Shown: positions 8,539 to 17,072, counted from the stretch's first letter. The stretch: DNA of 64,000 bases from Edaphobacter paludis (GCF_039993895.1 NZ_CP121194.1:1984001-2048000); one strand, 5' to 3'. Numbers and translations are program-made. Notes: generated from the letters alone by a model not told the origin.

Positions 8539-8539
8539 A

Positions 8540-9264
8540 CTAGCAAGCTGGCAAGGAGATTCGAAATGCTGTGCCACTCCTGCCCTGTCGAATACTGCTT
8601 CGGGTCTTCAATCTGCCGTGATGGCCTTCGACGATCGACTTCGAGATAGCCAGGCCTAAACCTGTTCCCAGATCCTGCTTGGTGGTGAAAAATGGCTCGA
8701 ATATCTGAGAGAGAATCGATTCTGGGATTCCGTGGCCGTTGTCAGCGACCATAATGTGAATCTCTTGTCCTGCTTTTCGAATACTGAGCGCTAGCGATCC
8801 TCCAATTGGAAGGGCATCTAACGCATTCCCAACAAGATTGGATAGGACCTGGAGCATCTCCCCGGCGTGCCCGTTGATAGCTGCTTTTTCGGGAAATACC
8901 TTCCGAACCTGCAGGCTGTTTGTTGAAATTTTGTGTTGATGTACGCGAAGCGCCGCCTCTGCGACCAGGATCAGATCGATCGGCTTCATCTCCGAAGACT
9001 TTCGATAGAAAGTGAGCGTTCTCGTTGCGATTTGTCTTACGGTTGCGAGCTGCTCTGCAAGCAAGCGTGCATATTGGCGCACCTTTGCTGGATTTTCGGC
9101 TTCCTCGTCAATCAAATAGGCAAGATTTCCGGCCGCGTCAAGAGGATTATTGATCTCGTGCATGATAGCCGCGCGAAGTATCCCGCTGTGGCCAGGGTTT
9201 GATTTTTGCGCGATGTCTCGACAATTTCGATCCACTTGGCCTGATCATATAACGCTTCTACCAT
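8540..9264 (-). pseudogene. Histidine kinase (HisKA-HATPase) with a frameshift near its N-terminus
   Basis: The C-terminal frame (GTG 9235 to TAG 8540, 231 residues) contains an intact H-box (IMHEINNPLDA, H26 of this frame), an N-box (LSNLVGNALDAL), G1 (DNGHGIP), an F-box (FEPFFTTK) and G2 (GTGLGL). A better start is ATG 9264 in another frame, encoding MVEALYDQAKWIEIVETSRK and then NQTLATAG, which should lead directly into the LRAAIMHEINN of the first frame; they are out of register by one base near 9178-9190. The related kinase at 14587-16047 has the continuous form ATGRLAHIIAHEINNPLEA. So this is either a decayed paralogue or a short kinase starting at GTG 9235. No sensor domain is present. 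Confidence 0.65.
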
Positions 9265-9798
9265 GACAAATCCCCGTTTCCAGAAGAGGCTCTGGACTGG
9301 AGAAAACGTCTGCGAGGCGTTTTGTGAGCTGGAGAAAAAGTACCTCCACTGACCAGTTTCTTCACTTCCGACAGAAGGAGACAGTTTTCAATCCTAATGT
9401 CGCGCACCAAATGTTGGATGCATAAATGCTGGCTTTAGTTTTCAAATGCCTCCAAATAGCGAACGCACCAACTATTGGAACGGGTTTCATCTACAAATCG
9501 TTGCAAGAGCGGGAATCACTGGGATTCGATCAACAGGTCGCCACCGGTGTCCATAGTAGGGCCAAGTTCTATATCTGAAAGGGTTGAAGAAGACGGATTT
9601 GGCTCCTCGTCCGTTTCGCGTCGACGAGCCCAGTCGGGGACCTGAACGACACTCTCCTTTCCATATTTCAAGGTCATTCAGCGGCCCACTGAACGGATAT
9701 AGCAACCACGGTTTAGAACCATCGCGATGTGTCTGAAAAATGACGAAATGATGTGCGAACAGTAAGATTGAAGTTCTGTGCAAAAAAGGAGCCGATGA
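9265..9798. other. 534-base intergenic region upstream of the stressosome operon
   Basis: No gene is supported here. A minus-strand open frame at 9487-9783 has no recognisable motif or binding site. The region should hold promoters for the leftward kinase and for the rightward rsb operon, but I see no box close enough to consensus to name. An AAGGAG at 9787-9792 serves the next gene. Confidence 0.5.
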
Positions 9799-10668
9799 AT
9801 GAGCGCGTTTCAGCAGCTAGTCCGGTCGAATGAGTCAGGAATTCTCACTGGCTGGATACATGAGATGTCCAGTACAACGCGCCGTAGCGACCTTATGGAC
9901 GACGCTGATTTGAAGCAACAGGCAGCGGAGTTCCTGCGGCTGTTCACAGACGCCGCGCAGTCCGGCTCTGACGTCCAAGCTCAGGAGTTCGCAGCGACCA
10001 GAGAATTTCTGAAAGCCATCGCGAAGTCCCGTATGGAGCAGGGGTTCTCTCCGGTAGAAACGGCTATGTTTGTTCTTTCCTTGAAGCAACCAGTTTTTAA
10101 TGCTCTCAAGGACGCTCTTAAGGCAAATGCGTCCGAACTGGTGACAGAGATTTGGCTGTCAGGAGATCTCTTGGACAAACTTGCGATGCTGACTGTCGAT
10201 ATCGCGATCGTGTTTCGTGAGCAAACGATTAGCCGGCAGCAAGAAGAGATGTTGGAACTCTCAACTCCCGTAGTAAAGTTGTGGGATGGGGTCCTCGCGC
10301 TTCCGCTCATCGGGACCTTGGACAGCGCTCGTACACAAGTCGTCATGGAATCGCTTCTCACGGCCATCGTAGAGACCAACAGCCAGGTCGCCATCATCGA
10401 CATCACCGGCGTTCCGACCGTGGATACCTTGGTGGCACAGCACCTCATCAAGACCATTACAGCTGCGCGTTTGATGGGCGCGGATTGCTACTTGAGCGGC
10501 ATTCGCCCGGCAATTGCCCAGACTATTGTTCATCTGGGCATCGACCTGATTGATGTTCAGACTAAAGCTAAACTTTCGGATGCGTTCGCGGTGGCTCTAC
10601 AGCGCCTCGGCAAGACCGTCGTATCAATAAAGACTTCGGCAAGTCACGCGCCCAAGGGTAGGGAATAA
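9799..10668 (+). CDS. rsbR: RsbR-type stressosome co-antagonist (sensor domain plus STAS)
   Basis: This 289-residue protein has an all-helical N-terminal domain (about 1-150), of the kind found in RsbRD_N-type sensors, and a C-terminal STAS domain (about 155-275) beginning STPVVKLWDGVLALPLIGTL, as in RsbR proteins. The STAS phosphorylation segment reads DITGVPTVDT, with T210 at the position that RsbT phosphorylates in Bacillus RsbR. RsbR and RsbS build the stressosome, a large cytoplasmic complex holding RsbT until stress is sensed. It starts the operon, five bases before rsbS, with AAGGAG upstream. The stimulus is unknown; no haem- or flavin-binding domain is visible. Confidence 0.9.
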   Translation: MSAFQQLVRSNESGILTGWIHEMSSTTRRSDLMDDADLKQQAAEFLRLFTDAAQSGSDVQAQEFAATREFLKAIAKSRMEQGFSPVETAMFVLSLKQPVFNALKDALKANASELVTEIWLSGDLLDKLAMLTVDIAIVFREQTISRQQEEMLELSTPVVKLWDGVLALPLIGTLDSARTQVVMESLLTAIVETNSQVAIIDITGVPTVDTLVAQHLIKTITAARLMGADCYLSGIRPAIAQTIVHLGIDLIDVQTKAKLSDAFAVALQRLGKTVVSIKTSASHAPKGRE

Positions 10669-10673
10669 AACAA

Positions 10674-11069
10674 ATGGATCGTATCCCCATCCTAAAATTT
10701 GGCGACTGTCTTCTCGTCACGATCCAGGTGGATATGCACGACGAGCTCGCGATGTCTTTGCAGGAAGATCTGACTGCACAGATCGCGAAGTACGCTTCGC
10801 GGGGAGTGCTCATTGACATCTCTTCGCTTGAGATCGTCGACTCCTTCATCGGGCGCATGCTTGCAAATATCGCAGCCATGTCCCGTGTACTGGACGCGCA
10901 GACGGTGTTGACCGGCATGCAGCCCGCAGTAGCCATCACACTGGTCGAACTTGGTATGTCACTTCCCGGCATCAAAACCGCGCTCAACATTGAGCGCGGC
11001 ATGGAACTGCTTAAAGAGTATGTGAAGCAGGAGGTTGATGCCGAGGACGTCGATGACACTGAATCGTGA
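10674..11069 (+). CDS. rsbS: RsbS-type STAS anti-sigma-cascade scaffold protein
   Basis: A 131-residue single STAS-domain protein opening IPILKFGDCLLVTIQVDMHD, the typical RsbS N-terminus. The motif DISSLEIVDSFIGRML (48-63) carries S57 in the VDSF context, the site phosphorylated by RsbT to release it from the stressosome. The C-terminus is acidic (EDVDDTES). It follows rsbR by five bases and overlaps the probable rsbT start by 17 bases, so R, S and T are almost certainly co-translated. Length is slightly above Bacillus RsbS because of the acidic tail. Confidence 0.92.
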   Translation: MDRIPILKFGDCLLVTIQVDMHDELAMSLQEDLTAQIAKYASRGVLIDISSLEIVDSFIGRMLANIAAMSRVLDAQTVLTGMQPAVAITLVELGMSLPGIKTALNIERGMELLKEYVKQEVDAEDVDDTES

Positions 11070-11454
11070 GACCCATCTCATCTCGGTTTCGGACGATGTC
11101 GTCCGCATACGGCAGATCGCCCGAGCTTGGTGCGTGGAACTAAAGTTTAGTCTCGTCGATCAGACTAAATTCGTAACGGCAGCGAGCGAACTTGCGCGCA
11201 ACACATTGGAACATGGCGGTGGTGGCAGGATGAGCGCCGAGATTGTTGAAAATGGAGCGCGACGCGGTCTCAAACTGGTCTTTCAAGACAACGGACCAGG
11301 GATTTCGGATTTAGAACTAGCACTCAAGGATGGCTATACAACGGGCGGCGGCATGGGGCTCGGTTTGAGCGGCAGCAAACGACTTGTCAATGAATTCGAT
11401 ATCAAGAGCGAACCGGGGCAGGGCACGACTGTCACGATTGTCCGCTGGAAGTAG
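11053..11454 (+). CDS. rsbT: RsbT-type switch serine/threonine kinase
   Basis: From ATG 11053 (GAGG upstream; TTG 11035 and ATG 11038 are in-frame alternatives) the protein has 133 residues, the family norm. It is a GHKL-fold kinase: the N-box is ASELARNTLEHGGGG, G1 is DNGPGI, and G2 is GGGMGLGLSGSKRL followed by FDIKSEPGQGTTV. RsbT phosphorylates RsbR and RsbS under stress, leaves the complex and binds a downstream target. In Bacillus that is RsbU, but no RsbU or sigma-B gene lies nearby; the partners encoded here are an RsbX-like phosphatase and kinases carrying similar ATPase domains. Confidence 0.92.
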   Translation: MTLNRETHLISVSDDVVRIRQIARAWCVELKFSLVDQTKFVTAASELARNTLEHGGGGRMSAEIVENGARRGLKLVFQDNGPGISDLELALKDGYTTGGGMGLGLSGSKRLVNEFDIKSEPGQGTTVTIVRWK

Positions 11455-11460
11455 CGAGCC

Positions 11461-12465
11461 TTGCAACATCATCAGAAATCGATCGCGATCACCGATCGCA
11501 GCTCCATTGGGGAGGCGCGCCGCTCCGCAATTCATGCGGCGCAGACACTCGGCTTTGACGAAGAGCATCGTAGCAATATCGGGATCGTTTCTACGGAAGC
11601 CGCGACCAACATGCTGCTGCACGGACGCGAGGGGGAACTGCTTATCTGCCCGAATCTTTGCGTCGACGGCGCATGGCTGGATTTGATTGCGTTGGACTCT
11701 GGTCCGGGAATACGTGATGTAAGCCGGGCTATGGAAGACGGTTATTCCACAATAGGCACTGCCGGTCAGGGCATGGGAGCCATTCAGCGCATCTCTGACA
11801 CTTGTTCGCTCTATTCGGCAGTAGGTAAAGGAACAGCGTTTTGGTGCCGCTTCGTCCGCGGCCGAATACCCGCGACAGCGAATGTGGGAGTGGTGAGCCT
11901 CCCCATCAAGGGCGAGACGGTTGCCGGCGACTCCTATCTGGTATTGGAACGACATGGCCGGACGATCTACGTGGTGGTGGATGGTCTTGGACACGGAGCC
12001 GGGGCGACAGAAGCGTCGCAGGAGGCAGTCACTTCAGTCGAAAGACATTTCGAGCAGCCAGCCACAGTCATCATTGAACGGGCTCATGATGCGTTGAAGA
12101 AGACGCGGGGAGCTGCGCTTTCAATCGCCATTTTCGAATCTGCAGATCGAACACTAACGTACGCGGGAGTCGGCAACGTCAGCGCCATCGCCGTGACCGC
12201 GTCCGCCTCGCGCAGCCTAGTGACGCAGAATGGAACTCTTGGCGCAGTAATGCCACGCTCTCCGCAGCAATATGTATATCCGGTTGAGCCGGACACAACC
12301 CTCATCATGTTTTCTGACGGCCTAACATCCAAGGTCAGCCCGGCTGGCTATCCTGGCATTCTCCATCGTCCTCCCGGACTCCTGGCAGCCCTGCTCTACA
12401 GGGACTTCAGCCGCAGGCGGGACGATGCTACGGTACTGGTCGCAAAGCTCGGAGACAGGTCATGA
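11461..12465 (+). CDS. RsbX-like PP2C phosphatase with N-terminal RsbT/RsbW-like ATPase domain
   Basis: The 334-residue frame uses a TTG start six bases after rsbT; no better start is in frame. Residues 1-135 form a GHKL anti-sigma-like domain: STEAATNMLLHG (N-box), LDSGPGI (G1) and GTAGQGMGAIQRISD (G2). Residues 145-334 form a SpoIIE/RsbX-type PP2C domain with the metal-binding VVVDGLGHG segment, ALSIAIF, TYAGVGNV and a FSDGLTSKV motif near the end. RsbX resets the stressosome by dephosphorylating RsbR/RsbS. The fused ATPase domain is an addition compared with Bacillus RsbX. Its stop overlaps the next start by four bases (ATGA). Confidence 0.85.
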   Translation: MQHHQKSIAITDRSSIGEARRSAIHAAQTLGFDEEHRSNIGIVSTEAATNMLLHGREGELLICPNLCVDGAWLDLIALDSGPGIRDVSRAMEDGYSTIGTAGQGMGAIQRISDTCSLYSAVGKGTAFWCRFVRGRIPATANVGVVSLPIKGETVAGDSYLVLERHGRTIYVVVDGLGHGAGATEASQEAVTSVERHFEQPATVIIERAHDALKKTRGAALSIAIFESADRTLTYAGVGNVSAIAVTASASRSLVTQNGTLGAVMPRSPQQYVYPVEPDTTLIMFSDGLTSKVSPAGYPGILHRPPGLLAALLYRDFSRRRDDATVLVAKLGDRS

Positions 12466-14594
12466 ACAGGCACATCCATAGTGTGAATCTGACGACTGAA
12501 CGCGAGGTGGTCAGCGCCCGGCAGCAAGGCCGCACCATCGCCAGCGCCCTCGGCTTCGATCATCACGATCAGATTCGCATCGCCACAGCTGTGTCGGAAA
12601 TTGCAAGGAACGCGTTCCGTTACGCGAAAGATGGGACAGTCGTCTTTAGCGTTGACCCTCAGGTACGGCTGTTCCGCGTCACAGTAACCGACCATGGCGC
12701 TGGAATCCCCCACCTTGATGTCGTGATGGAAGGATCATACCGATCTACAACCGGCATGGGCATGGGTATTTTGGGTACAAAGCGTCTGATGGACGAATTT
12801 TCTATCGATACGACCCGGTTGGGTACCGCCGTCGAGTTTGGAAAATTTCTCCCAGTCCACAGTACCGCTCTTGGTGAAGATGATCTCCAGAGACTCATCG
12901 CCGAAGTTGCACGGCAGCATCCGGCTGCGCCGATCGACGAGTTGCAGACGCAGAATCGTGAGTTGTTGCGAACGCTGAACGAGCTTCGTGAGCGCAAAGA
13001 GGAACTGGATCACATCAACGCTGAACTCCAGGACACCAATCGCGGCGTTGTAGCGCTGTACGCGGAGCTGGATGAGCGTGCCGACTACCTGCGAAGAGCG
13101 TCCGAACTGAAGAGCAGCTTCCTGTCCAACATGTCCCACGAGTTTCGTACGCCGCTCAATTCCATGCTGGCTCTGACGCGAATGCTGCTCGAAAGGCTTG
13201 ATGGAGAACTGACTTCGGAGCAAGACCAGCAGATTCGCTTTATTCAGCGCTCGGCAAAAGAACTTTCAGAGATGGTGGATGACCTCCTCGACCTGGCAAA
13301 GGTCGAAGCGGGTCGGTTCAAGGTGAACGCCAAGACTTTCGACGTGAGTGAGCTGCTTGGGGCGCTTCGAGGGATGCTGAAGCCCTTGCTGGCCGAAAGC
13401 TCGCTGAATTTGGCCTTTGCATACGCTGAAAAGCTGCCTCCCCTGCATACGGATGAACAGAAGATATCGCAGGTACTGCGTAACTTTATCTCGAATGCAA
13501 TCAAATTTACGCCGCACGGGGAGGTGCGTGTTTCGACACGCGTCGTTGATGATGAGATTGAATTTTCTGTCACGGACTCCGGTATCGGCATTTCCGAGAG
13601 TGATCAGCGCATCATCTTCGAAGAGTTTTCTCAGATCGACAGCGCGATGCAAAAGAAGGTGAGGGGAACCGGCCTCGGTCTGCCTCTGTCAAAGAAGTTC
13701 GCCGAGTTGCTAGGCGGTCGAGTGGAAGTGAAGAGCGCAATGGGCGCGGGCTCTACCTTTTCCCTGATCGTTCCGATTGTCTTCAACAGCTCCTCTGCCT
13801 CCGTAGAGCCGGTCGTCCCTCTGCTCGATGCCGACAAGAAGCTCATCCTCATCGTGGAAGATAATGCCGAAACGGCATTTATCTATTCCAAATATCTCTC
13901 GAAGGCGGGCTTTCAGGCTCATTGCGTCTCGACGGTGCAGGCGGCCGAGGAACTTATCACCAAGATTCGGCCGGCCGCCGTCATTCTGGATGTTCTCTTG
14001 GGTACCGAGACTACTTGGGATTTTCTGCGCGAGATCAAGAAAGAAAAAGAAGCAATTCCTGTATTGGTGATGAGTGTCACTGACGATGCTCAGAGAATCT
14101 TTGGCTCCGGTGCCGATTCGTACCTCCTCAAGCCGTTTGTGCCCGAAGAAATGATTGCCGAAATCCTAAAGTTGACGTCGCCGTTCGAACGCATACGTAT
14201 CCTCATGATCGACGACAACGAGGTCTCCCGGTACCTGCTTCGGGGGCATATACCGGAGACACGTTACGAAGTCTTCGAGGCGAGGGATGCCAGGGAAGGG
14301 CTTCGCATGGCACAGCAACTGATGCCCGCGCTCATTTTTCTCGACTTTTATATGCCGGATCTCAACGGAGCAGAAGTTGTTCGCAATATCCGCAACTCCA
14401 AAGACATCGCGCAGACCCCGGTCGTCTTGCACTCCACCAAGGTCCTCGATGCCGAGGAGCTGGAGTATTTTCGCGAAAACTCCATCACCATTTTCCCCAA
14501 GCAGACTCTGACTCTGACAGACTCGTCCGTCCGGATTCGCTCGCTCATTGAAAGTCTTACTGCCCACGGGAACGAGGAGGAGCCTCGTGTCTGA
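12462..14594 (+). CDS. Hybrid histidine kinase with N-terminal RsbT-like ATPase domain and two receiver domains
   Basis: 710 residues with an unusual order: an RsbT-like ATPase domain (1-130; N-box around E46 and N50, G1 DHGAGI at 77-82, G2 GMGMGI at 98-103), a coiled coil (155-215), a HisKA domain with phosphorylatable H226 in SNMSHEFRTPL, a HATPase domain (N-box FISNAIKF, G1 DSGIGI, G2 GTGLGL, to about 440), REC1 (460-572, D510) and REC2 (578-690, D628). There is no membrane segment, so it acts in the cytoplasm. Operon position and the RsbT-like head suggest it takes its signal from the stressosome, perhaps through RsbS or RsbR binding (inference). It overlaps the next gene by eight bases. 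Confidence 0.9.
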   Translation: MNRHIHSVNLTTEREVVSARQQGRTIASALGFDHHDQIRIATAVSEIARNAFRYAKDGTVVFSVDPQVRLFRVTVTDHGAGIPHLDVVMEGSYRSTTGMGMGILGTKRLMDEFSIDTTRLGTAVEFGKFLPVHSTALGEDDLQRLIAEVARQHPAAPIDELQTQNRELLRTLNELRERKEELDHINAELQDTNRGVVALYAELDERADYLRRASELKSSFLSNMSHEFRTPLNSMLALTRMLLERLDGELTSEQDQQIRFIQRSAKELSEMVDDLLDLAKVEAGRFKVNAKTFDVSELLGALRGMLKPLLAESSLNLAFAYAEKLPPLHTDEQKISQVLRNFISNAIKFTPHGEVRVSTRVVDDEIEFSVTDSGIGISESDQRIIFEEFSQIDSAMQKKVRGTGLGLPLSKKFAELLGGRVEVKSAMGAGSTFSLIVPIVFNSSSASVEPVVPLLDADKKLILIVEDNAETAFIYSKYLSKAGFQAHCVSTVQAAEELITKIRPAAVILDVLLGTETTWDFLREIKKEKEAIPVLVMSVTDDAQRIFGSGADSYLLKPFVPEEMIAEILKLTSPFERIRILMIDDNEVSRYLLRGHIPETRYEVFEARDAREGLRMAQQLMPALIFLDFYMPDLNGAEVVRNIRNSKDIAQTPVVLHSTKVLDAEELEYFRENSITIFPKQTLTLTDSSVRIRSLIESLTAHGNEEEPRV

Positions 14595-16047
14595 ACTAGA
14601 AAATCGCGGGCGCGTTCTGATCATTGATGATCGAGAGGAGACCCGCTACATTTTCCGACGAATCCTGGTTCGAGCAGGTTTTGCAGTCGAAGAAGCAGCG
14701 ACTGGCAGTGAGGGATTGGTGAGAGCACTGTCTCTACCAGACATCGTCATCTCAGATGTGAATCTCCCCGACATGCTCGGCTACGAGGTGTGCAGGAGAC
14801 TGAAATCTAATCCTGTCACGGCCAGCATCCCCGTGTTGCAGATATCCGCATCTTTCGTTTCAGACGAGAGCAAGGTCCAGGCACTGAAAGAAGGGGCAGA
14901 CTCCTATCTGACGCAACCCGTAGAGCCGACTGTGCTTGTTGCGCAGGTTGAGGCGCTTCTACGGTTGCGCCGCGCGGAGTCCCTTTCGCATCACTCGGCT
15001 CTGCAATGGCAGACCGCCTTTGACGCCTTGAATGATGGCCTTGCGCTCGCAGATTCAAACGGACGCACGATTCGTGTAAATGCGACCTTTATGCAGCTTC
15101 TTAATTTGGTCGCGGCGGATATTGAAGGGAAAAGGCTCGCCGATATCTTTCAAGCGAATTTTCAGATGAGCTTGGAGAGCTTGCTGGAATCGAGTGAAAG
15201 AGGCCAACTTGGAGAGCTTTCATTCGGGAATCGTTGGTTTAGGGTGCGTTATGACACGATCAAAGCAAATCTTGATATGGAAAGTGGCTCGATTCTGATC
15301 CTGACCGATACGACGGATCATCGAAAACTGCAAGAGATGCTGAAATTGAGTGAGCGGCTAGCGGCTACCGGTCGGCTGGCCCACATCATCGCGCACGAAA
15401 TCAACAATCCGCTTGAGGCGATGTCGAACCTGCTTTATCTGGCGGCAAACGGATCGAGAGAGAATTTTCCGGAAACCCAAAGCTACATAAATCAGGCATC
15501 AGAAGAGCTGCTGCGCATCAGCCGAATCACAAAGCAGGTGCTGGCTTTCCATCGCGAGTCGACGTTGCCCACGATGTGCGCGGCCAACGAAATGATCGAA
15601 GGTGTCATCGCGCTCTTCCGTATTCATGTCGCGAAGCAGAACATAACGCTGAAATCGGATCTTAGATCCAACGATCAGCTACTGCTCCACTCTGGTGAAA
15701 TGCGACAGGTATTCAATAATTTGGTCACGAATGCTTTGGACGCTATGGGAGTATGTGAGGGTACGGTGTTGGTACGCTGCATGCGTTCCGTTAGCTATCC
15801 GGACGGCGTACCAGGGGTGCGCTTCCTCTTCAGCGATTGCGGAAGAGGAATTCCGCCAGAGGCTTTGCCTCGGATCTTTGAAGCGTTCTATACCACCAAG
15901 GATTCGAAGGGCGCCGGTACCGGTCTGTGGCTGAGCTCTGAAGTAGTAGCCAAGCACCAAGGGCTGATCCGCGTCAGGAGCAGAACATCAGGGTCTTATC
16001 GGGGTACCCTCTTCGACGTTTTCATTCCTTTGCCATCTGCAAATTAG
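14587..16047 (+). CDS. REC-PAS-histidine kinase, last gene of the stressosome operon
   Basis: GTG 14587, with AGGAGG at 14575-14580, gives 486 residues. Order: receiver domain (8-125; D57 in VISDVNLPD), PAS domain (about 140-250) and HisKA/HATPase (H270 in IIAHEINNPL; N-box FNNLVTNALDAM; G1 DCGRGI; F-box FEAFYTTKDSKG; G2 GTGLWL). In the receiver the near-invariant lysine of the TK-P switch is glutamine (YLTQPVEP, Q110), which may lock or weaken its phosphorylation response. The kinase core is closely related to the broken kinase at 8540-9264. It probably receives phosphate from, or acts with, the preceding hybrid kinase; the terminal output regulator is not in the window. Confidence 0.88.
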   Translation: MSELENRGRVLIIDDREETRYIFRRILVRAGFAVEEAATGSEGLVRALSLPDIVISDVNLPDMLGYEVCRRLKSNPVTASIPVLQISASFVSDESKVQALKEGADSYLTQPVEPTVLVAQVEALLRLRRAESLSHHSALQWQTAFDALNDGLALADSNGRTIRVNATFMQLLNLVAADIEGKRLADIFQANFQMSLESLLESSERGQLGELSFGNRWFRVRYDTIKANLDMESGSILILTDTTDHRKLQEMLKLSERLAATGRLAHIIAHEINNPLEAMSNLLYLAANGSRENFPETQSYINQASEELLRISRITKQVLAFHRESTLPTMCAANEMIEGVIALFRIHVAKQNITLKSDLRSNDQLLLHSGEMRQVFNNLVTNALDAMGVCEGTVLVRCMRSVSYPDGVPGVRFLFSDCGRGIPPEALPRIFEAFYTTKDSKGAGTGLWLSSEVVAKHQGLIRVRSRTSGSYRGTLFDVFIPLPSAN

Positions 16048-16247
16048 CCGTTGTAAATTAGCGTTGCAAGTATCCCGCTCTGATTCTAACTTTGCAATTA
16101 TCGCCAATCCACCGCTGGACGACGCCTTCCAGCAGTATGCCTGGCAAGCGTAAAGGCAGAGAATGAAAGCCCGTTAAGACGACCTTATAGCAGAGCTCCG
16201 CTGTCCGGTTTAGCTTTGACAGGAAGAGATCTAAATGGCAATGCATT

Positions 16248-16764
16248 CTACTCATACCGTTCCTGCGCTCGGCGACTTGTTGCGATGGATACGAGCCGTT
16301 CCTCAGTCTCACGACCAGCCTCTTCGCCTCCCCGTGCCAATGCGGATGCAAGCGGACCTTCGTCGCCTCCCGTCAAACACACCAGACCAGAAGCGTATTG
16401 CCGGAGATCGGCGCAGGCAGCGGCGCCCTCCTGTTTGGAAGTCTTGCGCATCTTGAATTGCGTGATGAGCTGACAATGATTCTGCTATCCCTCCCGGGAT
16501 TCGCAGAGCAATGGAATCCGAGCGGGTTCTTCCAATGTGTTGGTGTGGGAGCCAGATCGGCGGTGTGAGACGAAGTCCCATGTCCGATACAGCGAAATGA
16601 AAACGAGCGGAGCCATAGACTCCGTTCCGATCCACCAGGGCCATAGCACTCTCTTGGGCATTTGAATGAGGCGAGTAGGCAGAATTGGCACACGGCACTT
16701 GATGCTTGGGGGCTCTTGGGCGAGCGCGGTAGGCGAAAATGGCGCACAACCCAGCTCTCGACAC
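16248..16764 (-). pseudogene. N-terminal remnant of error-prone DNA polymerase DnaE2 (ImuC)
   Basis: Read on the minus strand, one frame gives NAQESAMALVDRNGVYGSAR and FHFAVSDMGLR, the PHP-domain opening of DnaE2. After one frameshift a second frame continues GSHTNTLEEPARIPLLCESR EG, then an in-frame TAG where the family has tyrosine, then QNHCQLITQFKMRKTSKQEG and a stretch ASGLVCLTGGDEGPLASALA RGG. These follow DnaE2 order exactly (residues about 15-180 of roughly 1,050). Everything beyond the early PHP region is missing. Two LexA-like boxes lie directly upstream at 16791-16830. DnaE2 is the polymerase of the SOS mutasome; this copy is clearly dead. Confidence 0.75.
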
Positions 16765-16790
16765 TGCTTTAAGTCCTTTGGATTACCGCC

Positions 16791-16809
16791 TACTGTGCAA
16801 ATAAACTCC
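16791..16809. promoter_or_regulatory. Degenerate LexA-box-like site, tandem with the next
   Basis: TACTGTGCAAATAAACTCC, with CTGT-N8-ACTC, is a weaker version of the box that starts 20 bases further right (16811). The two are in direct repeat, one base apart. They lie 27-66 bases upstream of the dnaE2 remnant, which runs leftwards, an expected place for SOS operators of that gene. Confidence 0.4.
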
Positions 16810-16810
16810 C

Positions 16811-16830
16811 TACTGTGTATATAAACCGCC
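16811..16830. promoter_or_regulatory. LexA-box-like operator, identical to the site at 8020
   Basis: TACTGTGTATATAAACCGCC is identical over 20 bases to 8020-8039; the following bases (TACCGAAGGCGAGTGA) differ from the first copy at only two positions. The conserved GTG in GCGAGTGA could start a short frame to the right (16843, about 29 codons, no recognisable product), as it does for the UmuC remnant at 8052. The site lies between the leftward dnaE2 remnant and the rightward integrase remnant. Confidence 0.55.
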
Positions 16831-17072
16831 TACCGAAGGCGAGTGATCATGTTATGTACTGATGCCGAGAATTCCAGAAGTCATAGGCGGGACGTAAGCA
16901 AAGAGCACGCATGGCTTCGCGATTCCCAGTGACCGGCAGCGCTCCTTACCAGTTTTTCCGGCTTGAGCAGCCCCCTGCGCTTCTCGCGTGTGTAGAACAA
17001 CGAAATTGCCTGCAGAAAGTCTGTGTTCGAAACCTCAGCAATGATTCCGGATGCAGTTCCTTCTCTCCATTC

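Noticed and set aside
9487-9783. 98-codon minus-strand frame before the stressosome operon
   Set aside because: No binding site, no motif and unlikely composition; left as intergenic.
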